Source of the DNA: Limiplasma sp031549415
GTDB taxonomy: Bacteria > Bacillota > Clostridia > Christensenellales > Aristaeellaceae
Direction of reading: 5' to 3'
Assembly (NCBI GenBank): GCA_031549415.1
Contig: JAVBPU010000009.1
Location: 62,001-126,000 of the forward strand
DNA length: 64,000 bases
Below the pieces are notes generated by a model that made no database searches, had not been told where the DNA came from, and worked only from the letters and a program-made list of their open reading frames with translations. The first letter of the stretch is position 1; every line of letters starts with the position of its first letter. The translations under genes and the position numbers were made by a program. Positions 32,685 to 41,653 of the stretch are shown one piece after another.

Positions 32685-34094
32685 TCAGCCCTTGGAGGCG
32701 ATATGGTCCGCCACGGCCATGCCGGTGACGCTGGCCTGCATCAGCCCCCGGGTGATGCCCGCGCCGTCGCCGATGGCGTACAGGCCCTGGATGGAAGTTT
32801 CAAAATGGTTGTCCACCAAAATCTTGCTGGAATAGAACTTCACTTCCACGCCGTAGAGCAGCGTGTTCTGGCTGTACAGGCCCGGGGCCAGGTGGTCAAA
32901 GGCGCGCAGGGCCTCCACGATGCTGGTCAGGTGCCGGGGGGGAAGCACAAAGCTGAGGTCGCCGGGCACGGCGGTGGACAGGGTGGGAATGGTGGTGGAC
33001 TTGCGAAGCCGGGAGGCGTCCGTGCGGCGGCCCTTGAGTAAATCGCCCAAGCGCTGCACCATGATGGGCCCGCCGGTGAGCATGTTGCCCAGCTGCGCAA
33101 TGTACCGCCCATATTCGATGGGCTGGTTGAAGGGCTCCGTAAACTGGGTGGAGACCAGCAGGGCGAAGTTGGTGTTGCCGGTGCGCTTTTCCGGGTCGGA
33201 ATAGCTGTGGCCGTTCACCACCGCAATGCCGCCCTCGTAATGCTCCTGGCTCACCTCGCCGCCGGGGTTCATGCAAAAGGTGCGCACCTTGTTTTCATAG
33301 GTGTCGCTGTAATAGACCAGCTTGGCCTCGTACAGGTCCTTGGTGAGGCCGTCCATGATGGAGTTAGGCACTTCCACCCGCACGCCGATGTCCACCTCGT
33401 TGTTGCGGGTACGCAGGCCCAGCTTGCCCGCCTGTTCCGTCAGCCAGCCCGCTCCGCCCCGGCCGGGGGCCACCACCACATGGGGGGCGGTGACCACGCG
33501 CGGCTCCTGGCCCCGGGTATGCAGCCGCACACCTGTGACCTTGCCGTTTTCGCAGAGGATATCCTGGGCGATGGTCAATTCCAAAAAAGTGGTGTGGGTG
33601 TTTTCCACCAAATAGTCATGCATAGCCCCCAGCACCGGCCCGGCGTTCTCCGTGCCCAGGTGCCGCACCGGGCAGGGAACCAGGCGGATGTTGTGGCGGC
33701 TGGCCTCGTAGGCAATCTCGTCCACCCGGCTGTTGTTCAGGCCGTGGACGGTGGTATTGGCCCCGAAGCGCAGGTACTGCTGGTCCGCCTTGGCGATGTA
33801 TTCCATGGTGCGCTTGTGGCCCAGGTAATCGCTGGCATGGCCCCCCACCTCGTCGGAGAGGGAGAGCTTGCCATCGCTAAAAGCCCCGGCCCCGGCCCAG
33901 CCGTGGACGATGCCGCAGGGGCTGCAATGCACGCAATGCCCGTCCTTGCGGGCGGGGCAGGTGCGGTTTTTGATGGCGCGGCCGGTATCCACCATCAGCA
34001 CCTGGGCCTCCGGCATTTTTTCCGTCAGTTCCAGGGCGGCAAAGATGCCCGCCGGGCCCGCGCCGATGATGATGGCGTCAAAGTTCTGTTCCAT
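32685..34094 (-). CDS. FAD-dependent oxidoreductase, uncharacterised dehydrogenase family (COG2509-like)
   Basis: A 469-residue flavoprotein with the N-terminal Rossmann signature (DAIIIGAGPAGIFAALEL), a Cys cluster (CPARKDGHCVHCSPCG, about 46-60), GRGGAGW near 205 and a C-terminal FAD contact (YAIGDGAGITRGL). The family is widespread in Clostridia with no firm biochemical role. It is convergent with the MFS gene and downstream of trpS with a 36-base gap, so it is probably co-transcribed with trpS. Confidence 0.86.
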   Translation of the reverse strand: MEQNFDAIIIGAGPAGIFAALELTEKMPEAQVLMVDTGRAIKNRTCPARKDGHCVHCSPCGIVHGWAGAGAFSDGKLSLSDEVGGHASDYLGHKRTMEYIAKADQQYLRFGANTTVHGLNNSRVDEIAYEASRHNIRLVPCPVRHLGTENAGPVLGAMHDYLVENTHTTFLELTIAQDILCENGKVTGVRLHTRGQEPRVVTAPHVVVAPGRGGAGWLTEQAGKLGLRTRNNEVDIGVRVEVPNSIMDGLTKDLYEAKLVYYSDTYENKVRTFCMNPGGEVSQEHYEGGIAVVNGHSYSDPEKRTGNTNFALLVSTQFTEPFNQPIEYGRYIAQLGNMLTGGPIMVQRLGDLLKGRRTDASRLRKSTTIPTLSTAVPGDLSFVLPPRHLTSIVEALRAFDHLAPGLYSQNTLLYGVEVKFYSSKILVDNHFETSIQGLYAIGDGAGITRGLMQASVTGMAVADHIASKG

Positions 34095-34130
34095 GTTGGT
34101 GTCTCCTTTGGAGGTAATAGGTATCGGCTA

Positions 34131-35147
34131 TCAGCCCCGGGCGGCAAAGCCCACTTTGCGCTTCACTTTGTCCAGGGTGCGGTTCGCCAGCTGCGTTGCG
34201 GATTCTGCGTTGCGGTCCAGCACCGCCTGCAGATAGCCCTTGTCCGCCATCAGCCGGGCGTGCTCCGCCTGCAAAGGCTCCAGGGTGGCGATCACCGCGT
34301 CGGAGGCCCGCTCCTTGAGGGTTCCATACCCCTGGCCCGCCAGCTCTGCGGCTACGCCCTCCGGCGTGGCCTGGGTCAGGGCCGCGATGATGCTGAGCAG
34401 GTTGCTGACCCCGGGCTTTTCCTGGGGGTCAAAGCGGATTTCCCCGTCGCTGTCTGTCACGGCGCGCTTCAGCTTGCGGCGGATGGCGTCCGGCGGGTCC
34501 AGCAGGGAAACGTAGGTGTCCTCCGGGTCGGACTTGCTCATTTTCCGGGTGGGCTCCTGCAGGCTCATCACCCGGCCGCCCACCTTGCCGATGTACACCT
34601 CCGGAATGGTGAACACATTGCCATACAGGGCGTTGAAGCGCTGGGCGATGTCCCGGGTCAGCTCCATGTGCTGCTTCTGGTCCGCGCCCACGGGCACCAG
34701 GTTGGTCTGGAAGAGCAGCACGTCCGCGGCCATCAGCACCGGGTAGGTGAACAGCCCGGCATTGATGTTGTCCTCATGCTTGGCGCTTTTGTCCTTAAAC
34801 TGCGTCATGCGGGAAAGCTCCCCCATGTAGGTGTAGCAGCCTAAAATCCAGGCCAGCTCCGCATGGGCGGGCACATGGCTTTGGCAGTAGATCAGGTTCT
34901 TGTCCGGGTCCAGGCCGCAGGCGATATAAATGGCCGCCAGTTCCAGGCAGCGCTTGCGGAGCGCCGCCGCGTCCTGCCGCAGGGTGATGGCGTGCATGTC
35001 CACCACGCAGTACAGGCAGCGGTAATCGTTTTCCAGCAGCTTAAAATTGCGTAGCGCACCGATGTAATTGCCCAGGGTGAGGGTGCCGGTGGGCTGAATG
35101 CCGGAAAAAATGGTTTGTTGCCGAGGGGTAGGGGCGGATTGTTCCAT
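34131..35147 (-). CDS. trpS: Tryptophan-tRNA ligase
   Basis: TrpRS charges tRNA-Trp. The 338-residue protein has the class I HIGH-equivalent (TLGNYIGAL), the GADQKQHMELTRDIA tryptophan-recognition segment and KMSKS (RKMSKSDPED). Length is normal. The ATG has AGGAGG 7 bases upstream. No T-box leader can be seen because the upstream gap to the SMR gene is only 32 bases, so it is either driven from within the upstream operon or from a promoter inside that gene. Confidence 0.95.
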   Translation of the reverse strand: MEQSAPTPRQQTIFSGIQPTGTLTLGNYIGALRNFKLLENDYRCLYCVVDMHAITLRQDAAALRKRCLELAAIYIACGLDPDKNLIYCQSHVPAHAELAWILGCYTYMGELSRMTQFKDKSAKHEDNINAGLFTYPVLMAADVLLFQTNLVPVGADQKQHMELTRDIAQRFNALYGNVFTIPEVYIGKVGGRVMSLQEPTRKMSKSDPEDTYVSLLDPPDAIRRKLKRAVTDSDGEIRFDPQEKPGVSNLLSIIAALTQATPEGVAAELAGQGYGTLKERASDAVIATLEPLQAEHARLMADKGYLQAVLDRNAESATQLANRTLDKVKRKVGFAARG

Positions 35148-35179
35148 GGGAATCCCTCCTGTGGGCGCATGAGGATGCG

Positions 35180-35521
35180 CTATTTGAGAACGAAGGTGAG
35201 CACGATGCCCGTGATGATGAGGATGTTCCCAGCCAGCCTGCGAGCGGTGATCTTTTCCTTCAAAAAGAAATGGGACAGGACCATCACATGCAGGTATCCG
35301 GAGGCCTCCAGCACGCCCGCCACGGTCAGATCCAACGTGCGCAGGGCAAAGACGTTCAGCAGCATGCAGCCAAAGAACAGGCCGTAGGCCAGGATCACCG
35401 GCAGGTTCAAATAGGCCCGGATGCCTTGGTACAGGGGATTGTCCGCCGCTTTCTTGAGGATCAGCTGGGAAATGGCGGCCAGCAGGGCAGTCAGCAGATA
35501 GATGGGCGCACCGCTAGGCAT
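35180..35521 (-). CDS. Small multidrug resistance/EamA-like membrane protein, subunit B of a pair
   Basis: A 113-residue protein with four predicted membrane helices (YLLTALLAAISQLILKK, VILAYGLFFGCMLLNVFA, AGVLEASGYLHVMVLSHFF, LAGNILIITGIVLTFVL), the SMR/DMT layout. The start overlaps the end of the preceding 131-residue relative by 8 bases. Pairs of unequal SMR-like subunits act as undecaprenyl-phosphate-sugar flippases (ArnE/ArnF). With a GT2 polyprenyl glycosyltransferase nearby this is the likeliest role. It is the last gene of the operon. Confidence 0.8.
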   Translation of the reverse strand: MPSGAPIYLLTALLAAISQLILKKAADNPLYQGIRAYLNLPVILAYGLFFGCMLLNVFALRTLDLTVAGVLEASGYLHVMVLSHFFLKEKITARRLAGNILIITGIVLTFVLK

Positions 35522-35909
35522 GGTCCGTCACCACGAGCCACACCCCAAGCAGCACCACCAGGATGCCGATTGCCCTTCCTATGGTGAGGGTTTCGCCAAA
35601 AAACAGCAGGCCGATGAGGAAGGTCCACAGGGTGCAGATGGCCTTGTTGCTGTAGGCAAAGCTTAAAGGCATGCGCTTTAACACCTGCTGCCACAGCACA
35701 GTATAGACCAGCAGAGTCAAAAATTCCAGCCCGGTAAACAGCAGCGCCAGACCATTTTCCTCGATGGCCAGGTGCAGCCCGGCGTATTTGGCAAACAGGT
35801 TGGCAATGCTGTAGAGTAACAACGTCAGATGGAGAAACAGCAGGTGCTTCACCGGATATTGGTTCGGGGCGGAGGATGCCGGCGGCTGTGGGGCGGGGGT
35901 GGGCTTCAA
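35514..35909 (-). CDS. SMR/EamA-like membrane protein, subunit A of a pair
   Basis: A 131-residue protein with a Pro-rich N-terminus and four membrane helices (HLLFLHLTLLLYSIANLFA, LLFTGLEFLTLLVYTVLW, AICTLWTFLIGLLFFGE, GRAIGILVVLLGVWLVV). The segment RMPLSFAYSNKAI is typical of the DMT superfamily. It overlaps the next SMR gene and comes after the GNAT gene with 48 bases between. I infer a heteromeric flippase of ArnE/ArnF style for a lipid-linked sugar. Export of another compound is possible. Confidence 0.8.
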   Translation of the reverse strand: MKPTPAPQPPASSAPNQYPVKHLLFLHLTLLLYSIANLFAKYAGLHLAIEENGLALLFTGLEFLTLLVYTVLWQQVLKRMPLSFAYSNKAICTLWTFLIGLLFFGETLTIGRAIGILVVLLGVWLVVTDHA

Positions 35910-35957
35910 AGCAAAACTTCCTTTCCGGGAGGAGTCTTTTAGGGGTTCATTTTTTGG

Positions 35958-36695
35958 TCAACCAACGTGCTTCACATAGGTGTACAGCGTGTCTGTCAAG
36001 CTGGCTCCGGCGTTTAAGTACACCCGCAGCACCTTGGCGTTGTTGCTGACGATGGTGCTGGTCAGCTGCTTGCAATCCCAGGTAAAGCAGGTGTCCAGCG
36101 TTTTTTTGTGCAGCAGCGCCCCCATGCCCCGGTCGTTTTCCTCGTCATACAGGCCCATCAGCACCGGGTCCACCGTGTCTGGGTCCACCCGGGTCACCAC
36201 AAAAAAGCCAATGGGCTTGCTCCCCGCCAGGACCTCGTACAGCTTTCCGCCCTGGGAAAGCATGCTACGGAGCCAGTTGGCATAGCGGTTGCCGGACTGG
36301 GCCAGGGTAAAGAAGGGGTCCAGGGACACCCGGTCGCTCACAAAAATGCCGCCCCGCAGCAGAGCGTACACCCGCTGTAAGTCCGCTTCCTGGGTGCGCT
36401 CCTGTACCAACAGGCCCCGGTCAAACCGGGCAATGGTGCTGGGCATGGCGTAGTCCTGCCGCTTGATGGCCACATGGAACACGGTTTCCACATAGCCATA
36501 GCCCAGGGTGGGCAGGCCAAAGAGCAGGTGGGGGCAACTGACGGGGGTTTTGACTACCAGGTATTGGGCCCCGGCGGCAACGCATTGCTGTTCCTGGGCG
36601 GCAAAGTCGGCCAGGGTGTCCTGGGCCTCCAACAAAAACTCATAGGCGTCCACACCCAGGTTTTCAAGCTCCCAGGTGGCGTGAATCGTCTTCAT
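35958..36695 (-). CDS. GNAT-family N-acyltransferase, WecD/FdtC-like
   Basis: A 245-residue protein. The N-terminal half lacks recognisable motifs. The C-terminal half (about 120-235) is a GNAT fold with DRVSLDPFFTLAQSGNRYANWL, like the DRFHxD...YxxWxR region of WecD, which acylates amino sugars, and a GMGALLHKKTLD acetyl-CoA-binding stretch. It overlaps the GT2 gene by 32 bases; GGAGGCCCCCC precedes its ATG. In this operon the acyl donor may be acyl-ACP or acyl-CoA. N-acylation of a nucleotide-linked amino sugar is the likely role; this is inference. Confidence 0.82.
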   Translation of the reverse strand: MKTIHATWELENLGVDAYEFLLEAQDTLADFAAQEQQCVAAGAQYLVVKTPVSCPHLLFGLPTLGYGYVETVFHVAIKRQDYAMPSTIARFDRGLLVQERTQEADLQRVYALLRGGIFVSDRVSLDPFFTLAQSGNRYANWLRSMLSQGGKLYEVLAGSKPIGFFVVTRVDPDTVDPVLMGLYDEENDRGMGALLHKKTLDTCFTWDCKQLTSTIVSNNAKVLRVYLNAGASLTDTLYTYVKHVG

Positions 36696-37647
36696 GGGGG
36701 GCCTCCTGCTCTCTGGGGTCGATGATATCGCGCACCACGTATTGGGGGCTGCGGTTGATGCTTAAATAGATGCGGCCCACGTATTCGCCCACGATGCCGA
36801 TCAGCGCGATGATCACGCCGCCCAGCACCAGCATCACCGCCAGGGTGCTGGCCCAGCCAGCTTGCATCTCCGGGTTCACCCATTTGCGAATGATGGTGAT
36901 GAGGGCAAACAGGAAGCCAAACACAGCGGTGGACCAGCCGATGTAATTGGCCAGACGCAGGGGCTTGATGGAGAAGGCCGTGACCCCGTTGGACCAGAGG
37001 GAGATCAGTTTTTTGAGGCTATAGCCGCTTTCCCCCTGGAGGCGGGCCCTGTGGGTGATGGGCACGTTGGCGTAGGTGCTGACGCTTTGGAACAAAAGCC
37101 CTGTGATATAGGGAAAGGGGTTGGGATAAGAAAGGGCGCTGTCCACCACAAAGCGCTGGCAGGCGAAATAGCTGTTAGGGGTCAGGTTTTTGGGCTGGCC
37201 AAAGAAAAAGTGGTTGCAGGCCGCGTTGAAGCGGCTGCCCAGGTTGCGGGCCAGGCTTTGCCTGCGGGCCCCATATTCCGCAAACACGATGTCAAAGCCC
37301 TCCAATACCTTGTCGATGAGGGCAAAGCATTCCATGGCGGGGGTTTGGCCGTCGTCGTCCAGACAGATGACGATGGAGCCCCGCACCTGGGCAAAGCCCG
37401 CCATGAGGGCGCTGTGCTGCCCGAAGTTGCGGGAGAGGTTCACAAACACCAAGCGCGGGTCCTCTTGGCACAACCCGGTGATGGTGGCGGCGGTGCCGTC
37501 CGGGCTGCCGTCGTTGACCAAAATGATTTCATAATCGAATTCGGCGGCGCGCTGGGCCACTGTGGCCTCAATTTCCGCCACCACAGAGCCGATGGTGCCT
37601 GCGGAGCGGTAACAGGGAATGACAAAGGAGAGCAACCGTTTTCCCAT
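36664..37647 (-). CDS. Polyprenyl-phosphate GT2 glycosyltransferase (ArnC/GtrB/DPM type)
   Basis: A 327-residue protein. The GT-A fold covers about 5-225 with EIILVNDGSPDGT, the DDDGQ catalytic motif near 97-101 and RNFGQHSALMAGF, all typical of enzymes that move a sugar from a nucleotide to undecaprenyl phosphate. Two C-terminal membrane helices follow (around 235-255 and 265-290). ATG 37645-37647 has GAGG 8 bases upstream; GTG 37654-37656 would add three residues. It is followed by the GNAT and SMR genes, giving the synthesis-flip order of three-component glycosylation systems. Confidence 0.92.
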   Translation of the reverse strand: MGKRLLSFVIPCYRSAGTIGSVVAEIEATVAQRAAEFDYEIILVNDGSPDGTAATITGLCQEDPRLVFVNLSRNFGQHSALMAGFAQVRGSIVICLDDDGQTPAMECFALIDKVLEGFDIVFAEYGARRQSLARNLGSRFNAACNHFFFGQPKNLTPNSYFACQRFVVDSALSYPNPFPYITGLLFQSVSTYANVPITHRARLQGESGYSLKKLISLWSNGVTAFSIKPLRLANYIGWSTAVFGFLFALITIIRKWVNPEMQAGWASTLAVMLVLGGVIIALIGIVGEYVGRIYLSINRSPQYVVRDIIDPREQEAPHEDDSRHLGA

Positions 37648-37686
37648 GGGGTTCACCTCAAAGCAACAAAGAATGGGGGCATTGCA

Positions 37687-38916
37687 CTACAGGGCTTGGA
37701 TCTGGCGGGACAGGGTGCGGATCAGATCGTACCCGTCCCAGGTCAGGGAGAAGTCCAGGGTGGCTCCCAGGGGGACGATCCGGTCGATGCCCTTCAGGCC
37801 GTGGGAAAGGACAAAGCTGCGGAGTTCCGCCGGGTCAAAGCCCAGGTAGGACAGGGTCTGGAACTTGCGCCGCACGATGGATGCCAGGGCGGACAGGTCG
37901 GTGTCCACATATTCCACAAAGCAACCGCCGGGACAGCGGATGGATTCCACCTCCGGCGTGAGCCGGTCTACCCCGATGCGGGCGATGAGATTGTCCGGCA
38001 TGGGATGCCGCCGGACCCCGGGCAAGGCGATGGACGCCTGGTACAGGGTGGTCAGCTTGTCCACCGCCACCACTGGGGGAACGGTGTACCGGGGGGCCGC
38101 ATAGGCGTGCACCGCTGCCCAGAAGCGTTCCTGGGCGGCCAGCAGGGTTTCCCCTTGGGGGTCCTCGTCCACCCAGTACAAAAGCCGGGGGGCGGTACAG
38201 GCGTTTTGATCGGTGAGGAAGGTGTCATTGAAAAAGCCTTGGGCCATGGCTGGCAGCTGCTTTTCTTCCAGTTCCAGCACGGCCCTGGCGCGAAGGCACA
38301 ACATGGAGTACCGGTCCCCGAAGGTCACATCAAAGGCCATGGGAGCCACAGGCGCCCGGCGTACCTGCCGGATGGTCTCGTCCCCGCCCCACAGCACCCG
38401 CACGTCGCACAGGGCGGAAAGCTGCTCCGTCAGGTCCTGGCGGTCCCGGGGATAGGTGAGGACGGTAACATAGGGGGCCAGGCCGCCATAAGGAGAGTCC
38501 TTGCTGGTCAGCAGGGCTTCCATGGCCTGGCAGACCAGGCGGGTCTGGGGAAAATCCTGGCTGCTGGCCTTCACGATGCAGGCGTTGCCCGCCAGCAGGG
38601 CGGCCACCAGGGAATAGGCAAAGTTGATGGGCACATTGCTGGGCGCGATATGGAACACCAGCCCCCGGCCCATGCGGCCCTCCAAGGCTGTGCCATAGGA
38701 CCCGCGCAGCTGCGCCAGATTGGCTTTTCGGCAGAAAAACGCGAAGGTGACCACATCCGGGAAGGACTTGGCGGCCTTGTCTTTGAGCAAGGCCCCGGAA
38801 AGGTCGGACAGGAAGTCCACAACGGCTGGATCAAAAGGCCCCAGGGCCGGGGCGCTGGCGGCCAGGGAAAAATCCGCCTGGCCACAGAGCAGGTGGAAGT
38901 CATCACGGCTGTTCAT
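37687..38916 (-). CDS. LuxC-like acyl-CoA/acyl-protein reductase
   Basis: A 409-residue aldehyde-dehydrogenase-superfamily protein of the LuxC family. LuxC reduces a fatty-acyl thioester to aldehyde using NADPH. The catalytic cysteine is in FLTDQNACTAPRLL (C240). The GLVFHIAPSNVPINFAYSL stretch and the NACIVK segment match the cofactor-binding region. It overlaps the LuxE-like gene by 14 bases. No luxAB or luxD genes are present, so bioluminescence is excluded; the aldehyde made here must serve another pathway. Confidence 0.88.
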   Translation of the reverse strand: MNSRDDFHLLCGQADFSLAASAPALGPFDPAVVDFLSDLSGALLKDKAAKSFPDVVTFAFFCRKANLAQLRGSYGTALEGRMGRGLVFHIAPSNVPINFAYSLVAALLAGNACIVKASSQDFPQTRLVCQAMEALLTSKDSPYGGLAPYVTVLTYPRDRQDLTEQLSALCDVRVLWGGDETIRQVRRAPVAPMAFDVTFGDRYSMLCLRARAVLELEEKQLPAMAQGFFNDTFLTDQNACTAPRLLYWVDEDPQGETLLAAQERFWAAVHAYAAPRYTVPPVVAVDKLTTLYQASIALPGVRRHPMPDNLIARIGVDRLTPEVESIRCPGGCFVEYVDTDLSALASIVRRKFQTLSYLGFDPAELRSFVLSHGLKGIDRIVPLGATLDFSLTWDGYDLIRTLSRQIQAL

Positions 38917-39982
38917 AGGTATCGCTGCACCCCCTTAGCTCCGCCCGCTGGATGCGGCCATAGATGGCAAAGTATTTGCCCTTGCGGCCGCAGGGGCAGT
39001 CGTCCTCGCCCAGGAGGGCCCCTTCGTCCTCGGTGAGCAGAATGTGGCCGGGATAGCTGCGGGGCAGCAGGCTGCTGACCTGGATCAGCCCCCGTTTTCC
39101 CACGCCCGCCACGGAAAAATCCCGAGGGTTCCGGATGGTGACGTCCGACCAGACGGGGGCATGCAGGTGGCCCTGGCTGCATTCCATGTAAATGGTGCCC
39201 GTCTGCTCCACCATGCCGTAGTAGTCATGCACCTGCCGGATGCCGCAAACCTCGTGAAGGGCGGCCTTGAACTGCTCCTGGCTGACCCTTTCCTCCACCA
39301 GCTTTTTCCAGCCGCCGCCGTGAATGAGAATGCCCTGGCTCAAATCCGGCTTCTCACCAAGCCGCAGCAGCTCCCGGTAGAAATGCTGCCATACCATAAA
39401 AGTGAAGCCAAACAGGAAGATGGGGCTGTCCCGGTGCTTTTCCAAAAAGGCGTGCAGGCCGGGCACGTCCAGGCGCATCTGCTCATCCAGGGCGTAGAAC
39501 TTGTCCTTGGCAAAGAGGCTAAAACCCAGCACCCCAGCACCCCGTGCGGAGAACATGGCCCGGTTTTTCAGCAGCGCGCTGGTGTCCAAAATGATCATGG
39601 GCAGACGGCTGCCGCCCAAAAAATCGCCTACGATCTTGGCCAGAGCCTTGCTTTGAGCGGTACTGGTTTCCCGGTCCAAAAAAATGCGGCTGACCTGCTG
39701 GCCGGAGGTGCCGCTGCTGGTCATGGTCTTGTGCAGTTCCTCCTGGGGCACGCTGGCCAGGGCATAGTCCTTAAACAGCCGCACCGGCAAGAAGGGGAGC
39801 TGGGTAAAGCTCTGGACTCCGTCCGGGGCCTGCCCCCAGGCGGACAGCATGCGGGCATAGGGTGGGCAATGCTTCCCGTGGTGGGCGGTGAGGGCCGCCA
39901 GCTCCCGGGTCAAAAAGGCATGCTTTTCTGCGGCCTCCATGCCATAGGGGGGCAGGGCCAGCAGGGGTTCAAACTCCGTCAT
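38903..39982 (-). CDS. LuxE-like acyl-protein synthetase
   Basis: A 359-residue ANL-related enzyme of the LuxE family, which activates a carboxylic acid as acyl-AMP and transfers it to its own cysteine and then to LuxC. It shows the P-loop-like TSSGTSGQQVSR, the ILIHGGGWKKL motif, DYYGMVEQTGTIY and the C-terminal CPCGRKGKYFAIYGR...AELRGCSD signature. ATG 39980-39982 overlaps the 3' end of the ligase gene; AAGGAG is 13 bases away, so the start is the least certain part. It overlaps LuxC at the other end, implying coupled translation. Confidence 0.88.
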   Translation of the reverse strand: MTEFEPLLALPPYGMEAAEKHAFLTRELAALTAHHGKHCPPYARMLSAWGQAPDGVQSFTQLPFLPVRLFKDYALASVPQEELHKTMTSSGTSGQQVSRIFLDRETSTAQSKALAKIVGDFLGGSRLPMIILDTSALLKNRAMFSARGAGVLGFSLFAKDKFYALDEQMRLDVPGLHAFLEKHRDSPIFLFGFTFMVWQHFYRELLRLGEKPDLSQGILIHGGGWKKLVEERVSQEQFKAALHEVCGIRQVHDYYGMVEQTGTIYMECSQGHLHAPVWSDVTIRNPRDFSVAGVGKRGLIQVSSLLPRSYPGHILLTEDEGALLGEDDCPCGRKGKYFAIYGRIQRAELRGCSDTYEQP

Positions 39983-41381
39983 AGTACTGTTCCAGCTCCT
40001 TGTAGAGCGTTTTCCCCGCCTCGTTTTTGGGGATGTCCGGGATGGCCCGGGGGAAGAAGGCAATGGGGTTCAGGCCGGTTTGCTCCGCCAGGAATGTGCG
40101 CATGGCGGGCAGAACCGTTTCCTCCGTGGCAAACAGGTACAGATGGTCATCCACGCCGCCGCAGGCCACATCCGCTGAGGGGAAGGCGTTTTTGAGCATG
40201 CGCTCCGTCTCATCCAGGTTCACCCGGTTGCCAAAGATTTTTAGGAACCGCTTTTTGCGGCCAACGATGGTGAAGTACCCGTCCCCGTCCATCTGGGCCA
40301 TGTCCCCGGTGTCCAGCACGCCCTGGCGCTCATCACCCAAGGCCAAATCCGTCGCGGTTTCCGCATAGCCCAGGGTCACATTGTCCCCATAATAGCGGAG
40401 CTCGCCCGTCACGCCTGGTGAGGTGATCAAAGCCCCGTTCACGTCCACCAGCTCAAACCGGCCGCCGGGGATGGCGATGCCCATGGCCCCGGCCTTTTCC
40501 AGGCTGCGCTCCCAGGGCAGGTAGGCCATGCGGGCGGTGGCCTCGCACTGGCCATACATGATGATGAACTGACGGCCCGTTTCCTGGCACCACTTGGCCA
40601 GTTTTTCATGCAGGCTGGGCAGCAGCTTGCCCCCGGCCTGGGTCATGGTGCGCAGGGAGGGCAGGTCCATGCGGGTAAAGCGCATGCGGTCCAGCATTTC
40701 ATAGGTGTAGGGCACGCCGCCAAAGCTGGTGGCCTTCTCTTGCTTAAAGAAGGTCCAAAAATCCTTTTGGGCGATGCCCTTGTCCGTCAGCAGCAAAGTG
40801 GCCCCCACGGCCAGATGGCTGTTGATGATGCTCAGCCCGTAGGTATAGTTCATCGGCAAGGTGGTGATGGGCCTTTCCTCGGCGGTGAGGGCCAAGTATT
40901 CCACGATGCTGGCCGTATTGGCCCGGATGTTTTGGTAGCTTTGCCGCACAAATTTGGGGCTGCCTGTGGAACCGCTGGTGGTGAGCAGCAGGGCCAAATC
41001 AGGATGGAGCCGCAGCTTGCCCCCATGGGGGGTGGCCAGCAGATGGTAGCCGAAGCGCTTGTACACAGGCAGGCAGCCCGGGTGGCGGAAGCTTTCCGGG
41101 GCCCAGAGGAACTTGGGCTGGTAGGCGGCGTACAGGGCTTCAAAAGCCTGGGGATGGGTATCCGCCCCCAGCAGGGCGGGCACCACGCCCCCCTGCAAAA
41201 AGCCCACATACCCCAGAAAGCTGCCCAGGGTATTTTCGCAGAGCTGCAGCACCAGGCAACGGCCCCCGGCGGCACGGCAAAGAGCCTGGCCTTCCTGGGC
41301 CAACTGGGTATAGGTCAGGCGCTGCCCGTATTCGTCGAGGACGGCAACGCTCTCCCCAAAGTGGTCAAAGGACCACATCAT
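39969..41381 (-). CDS. AMP-dependent acyl ligase (acyl-ACP/CoA synthetase, ANL superfamily)
   Basis: A 470-residue ligase with motif A3 (LLLTTSGSTGSPK), MYGQCEAT, the YTGD-equivalent (LDTGDMAQ) and the hinge/A8-A10 region GRKKRFLKIFGNRVNLDE and KNEAGKTLYKEL. It would activate a carboxylic acid to its adenylate and load the ACP encoded just upstream. The ATG at 41379-41381, or the next ATG at 41376-41378, lies inside the end of the ACP gene; the distance from GGGAG (13 bases) leaves the start uncertain. The acid is unknown: the binding pocket cannot be read by eye. Confidence 0.88.
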   Translation of the reverse strand: MMWSFDHFGESVAVLDEYGQRLTYTQLAQEGQALCRAAGGRCLVLQLCENTLGSFLGYVGFLQGGVVPALLGADTHPQAFEALYAAYQPKFLWAPESFRHPGCLPVYKRFGYHLLATPHGGKLRLHPDLALLLTTSGSTGSPKFVRQSYQNIRANTASIVEYLALTAEERPITTLPMNYTYGLSIINSHLAVGATLLLTDKGIAQKDFWTFFKQEKATSFGGVPYTYEMLDRMRFTRMDLPSLRTMTQAGGKLLPSLHEKLAKWCQETGRQFIIMYGQCEATARMAYLPWERSLEKAGAMGIAIPGGRFELVDVNGALITSPGVTGELRYYGDNVTLGYAETATDLALGDERQGVLDTGDMAQMDGDGYFTIVGRKKRFLKIFGNRVNLDETERMLKNAFPSADVACGGVDDHLYLFATEETVLPAMRTFLAEQTGLNPIAFFPRAIPDIPKNEAGKTLYKELEQYYDGV

Positions 41382-41601
41382 ATTTGGCAAGAATCTCCCT
41401 CCCTTTGTCAAAAGAGCTCAGGTCGATGATGTCATCCATTTCCAGCATGATGTCAAAGGCGTCCTCCAGGGCCGCCACCAAAGTCATATGGCCCACGCTG
41501 TCCCAGGCGGCGCTTTGGCCGTAGACCAGGGCGGGCACTTCCTCCGGGGTCACTTCCAGGGCGGTGGCAAAGGCCTGCACGTATTTTTCCAGATTGTTCA
41601 T
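41365..41601 (-). CDS. Acyl carrier protein
   Basis: A 78-residue acidic helical protein with the phosphopantetheine serine in AWDSVGHMTL (S35). The surrounding sequence (ALEDAFDIMLEMDDIIDLSSFDKG) is the usual helix II-III of ACPs. It is a dedicated carrier encoded between an SDR and an acyl ligase, and separate from any fatty-acid synthase cluster. It overlaps the ligase start by 17 bases. Confidence 0.93.
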   Translation of the reverse strand: MNNLEKYVQAFATALEVTPEEVPALVYGQSAAWDSVGHMTLVAALEDAFDIMLEMDDIIDLSSFDKGREILAKYDVVL

Positions 41602-41653
41602 AGGGAATCACTCCTCTTTAGTTGATGGGAAAGGGCCAGACTGCCCGTAAAAG

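Noticed and set aside
34131..35179. T-box leader for trpS
   Set aside because: Only 32 bases separate trpS from the previous gene, too short for a T-box.
36862..39036. 724-codon plus-strand frame over the GT2 and LuxC genes
   Set aside because: Antisense shadow; the minus-strand genes have clear motifs and coupled starts.
37687..39982. Bioluminescence (lux) operon
   Set aside because: LuxC and LuxE homologues are present but luxA, luxB and luxD are not, and the neighbours are glycan genes.
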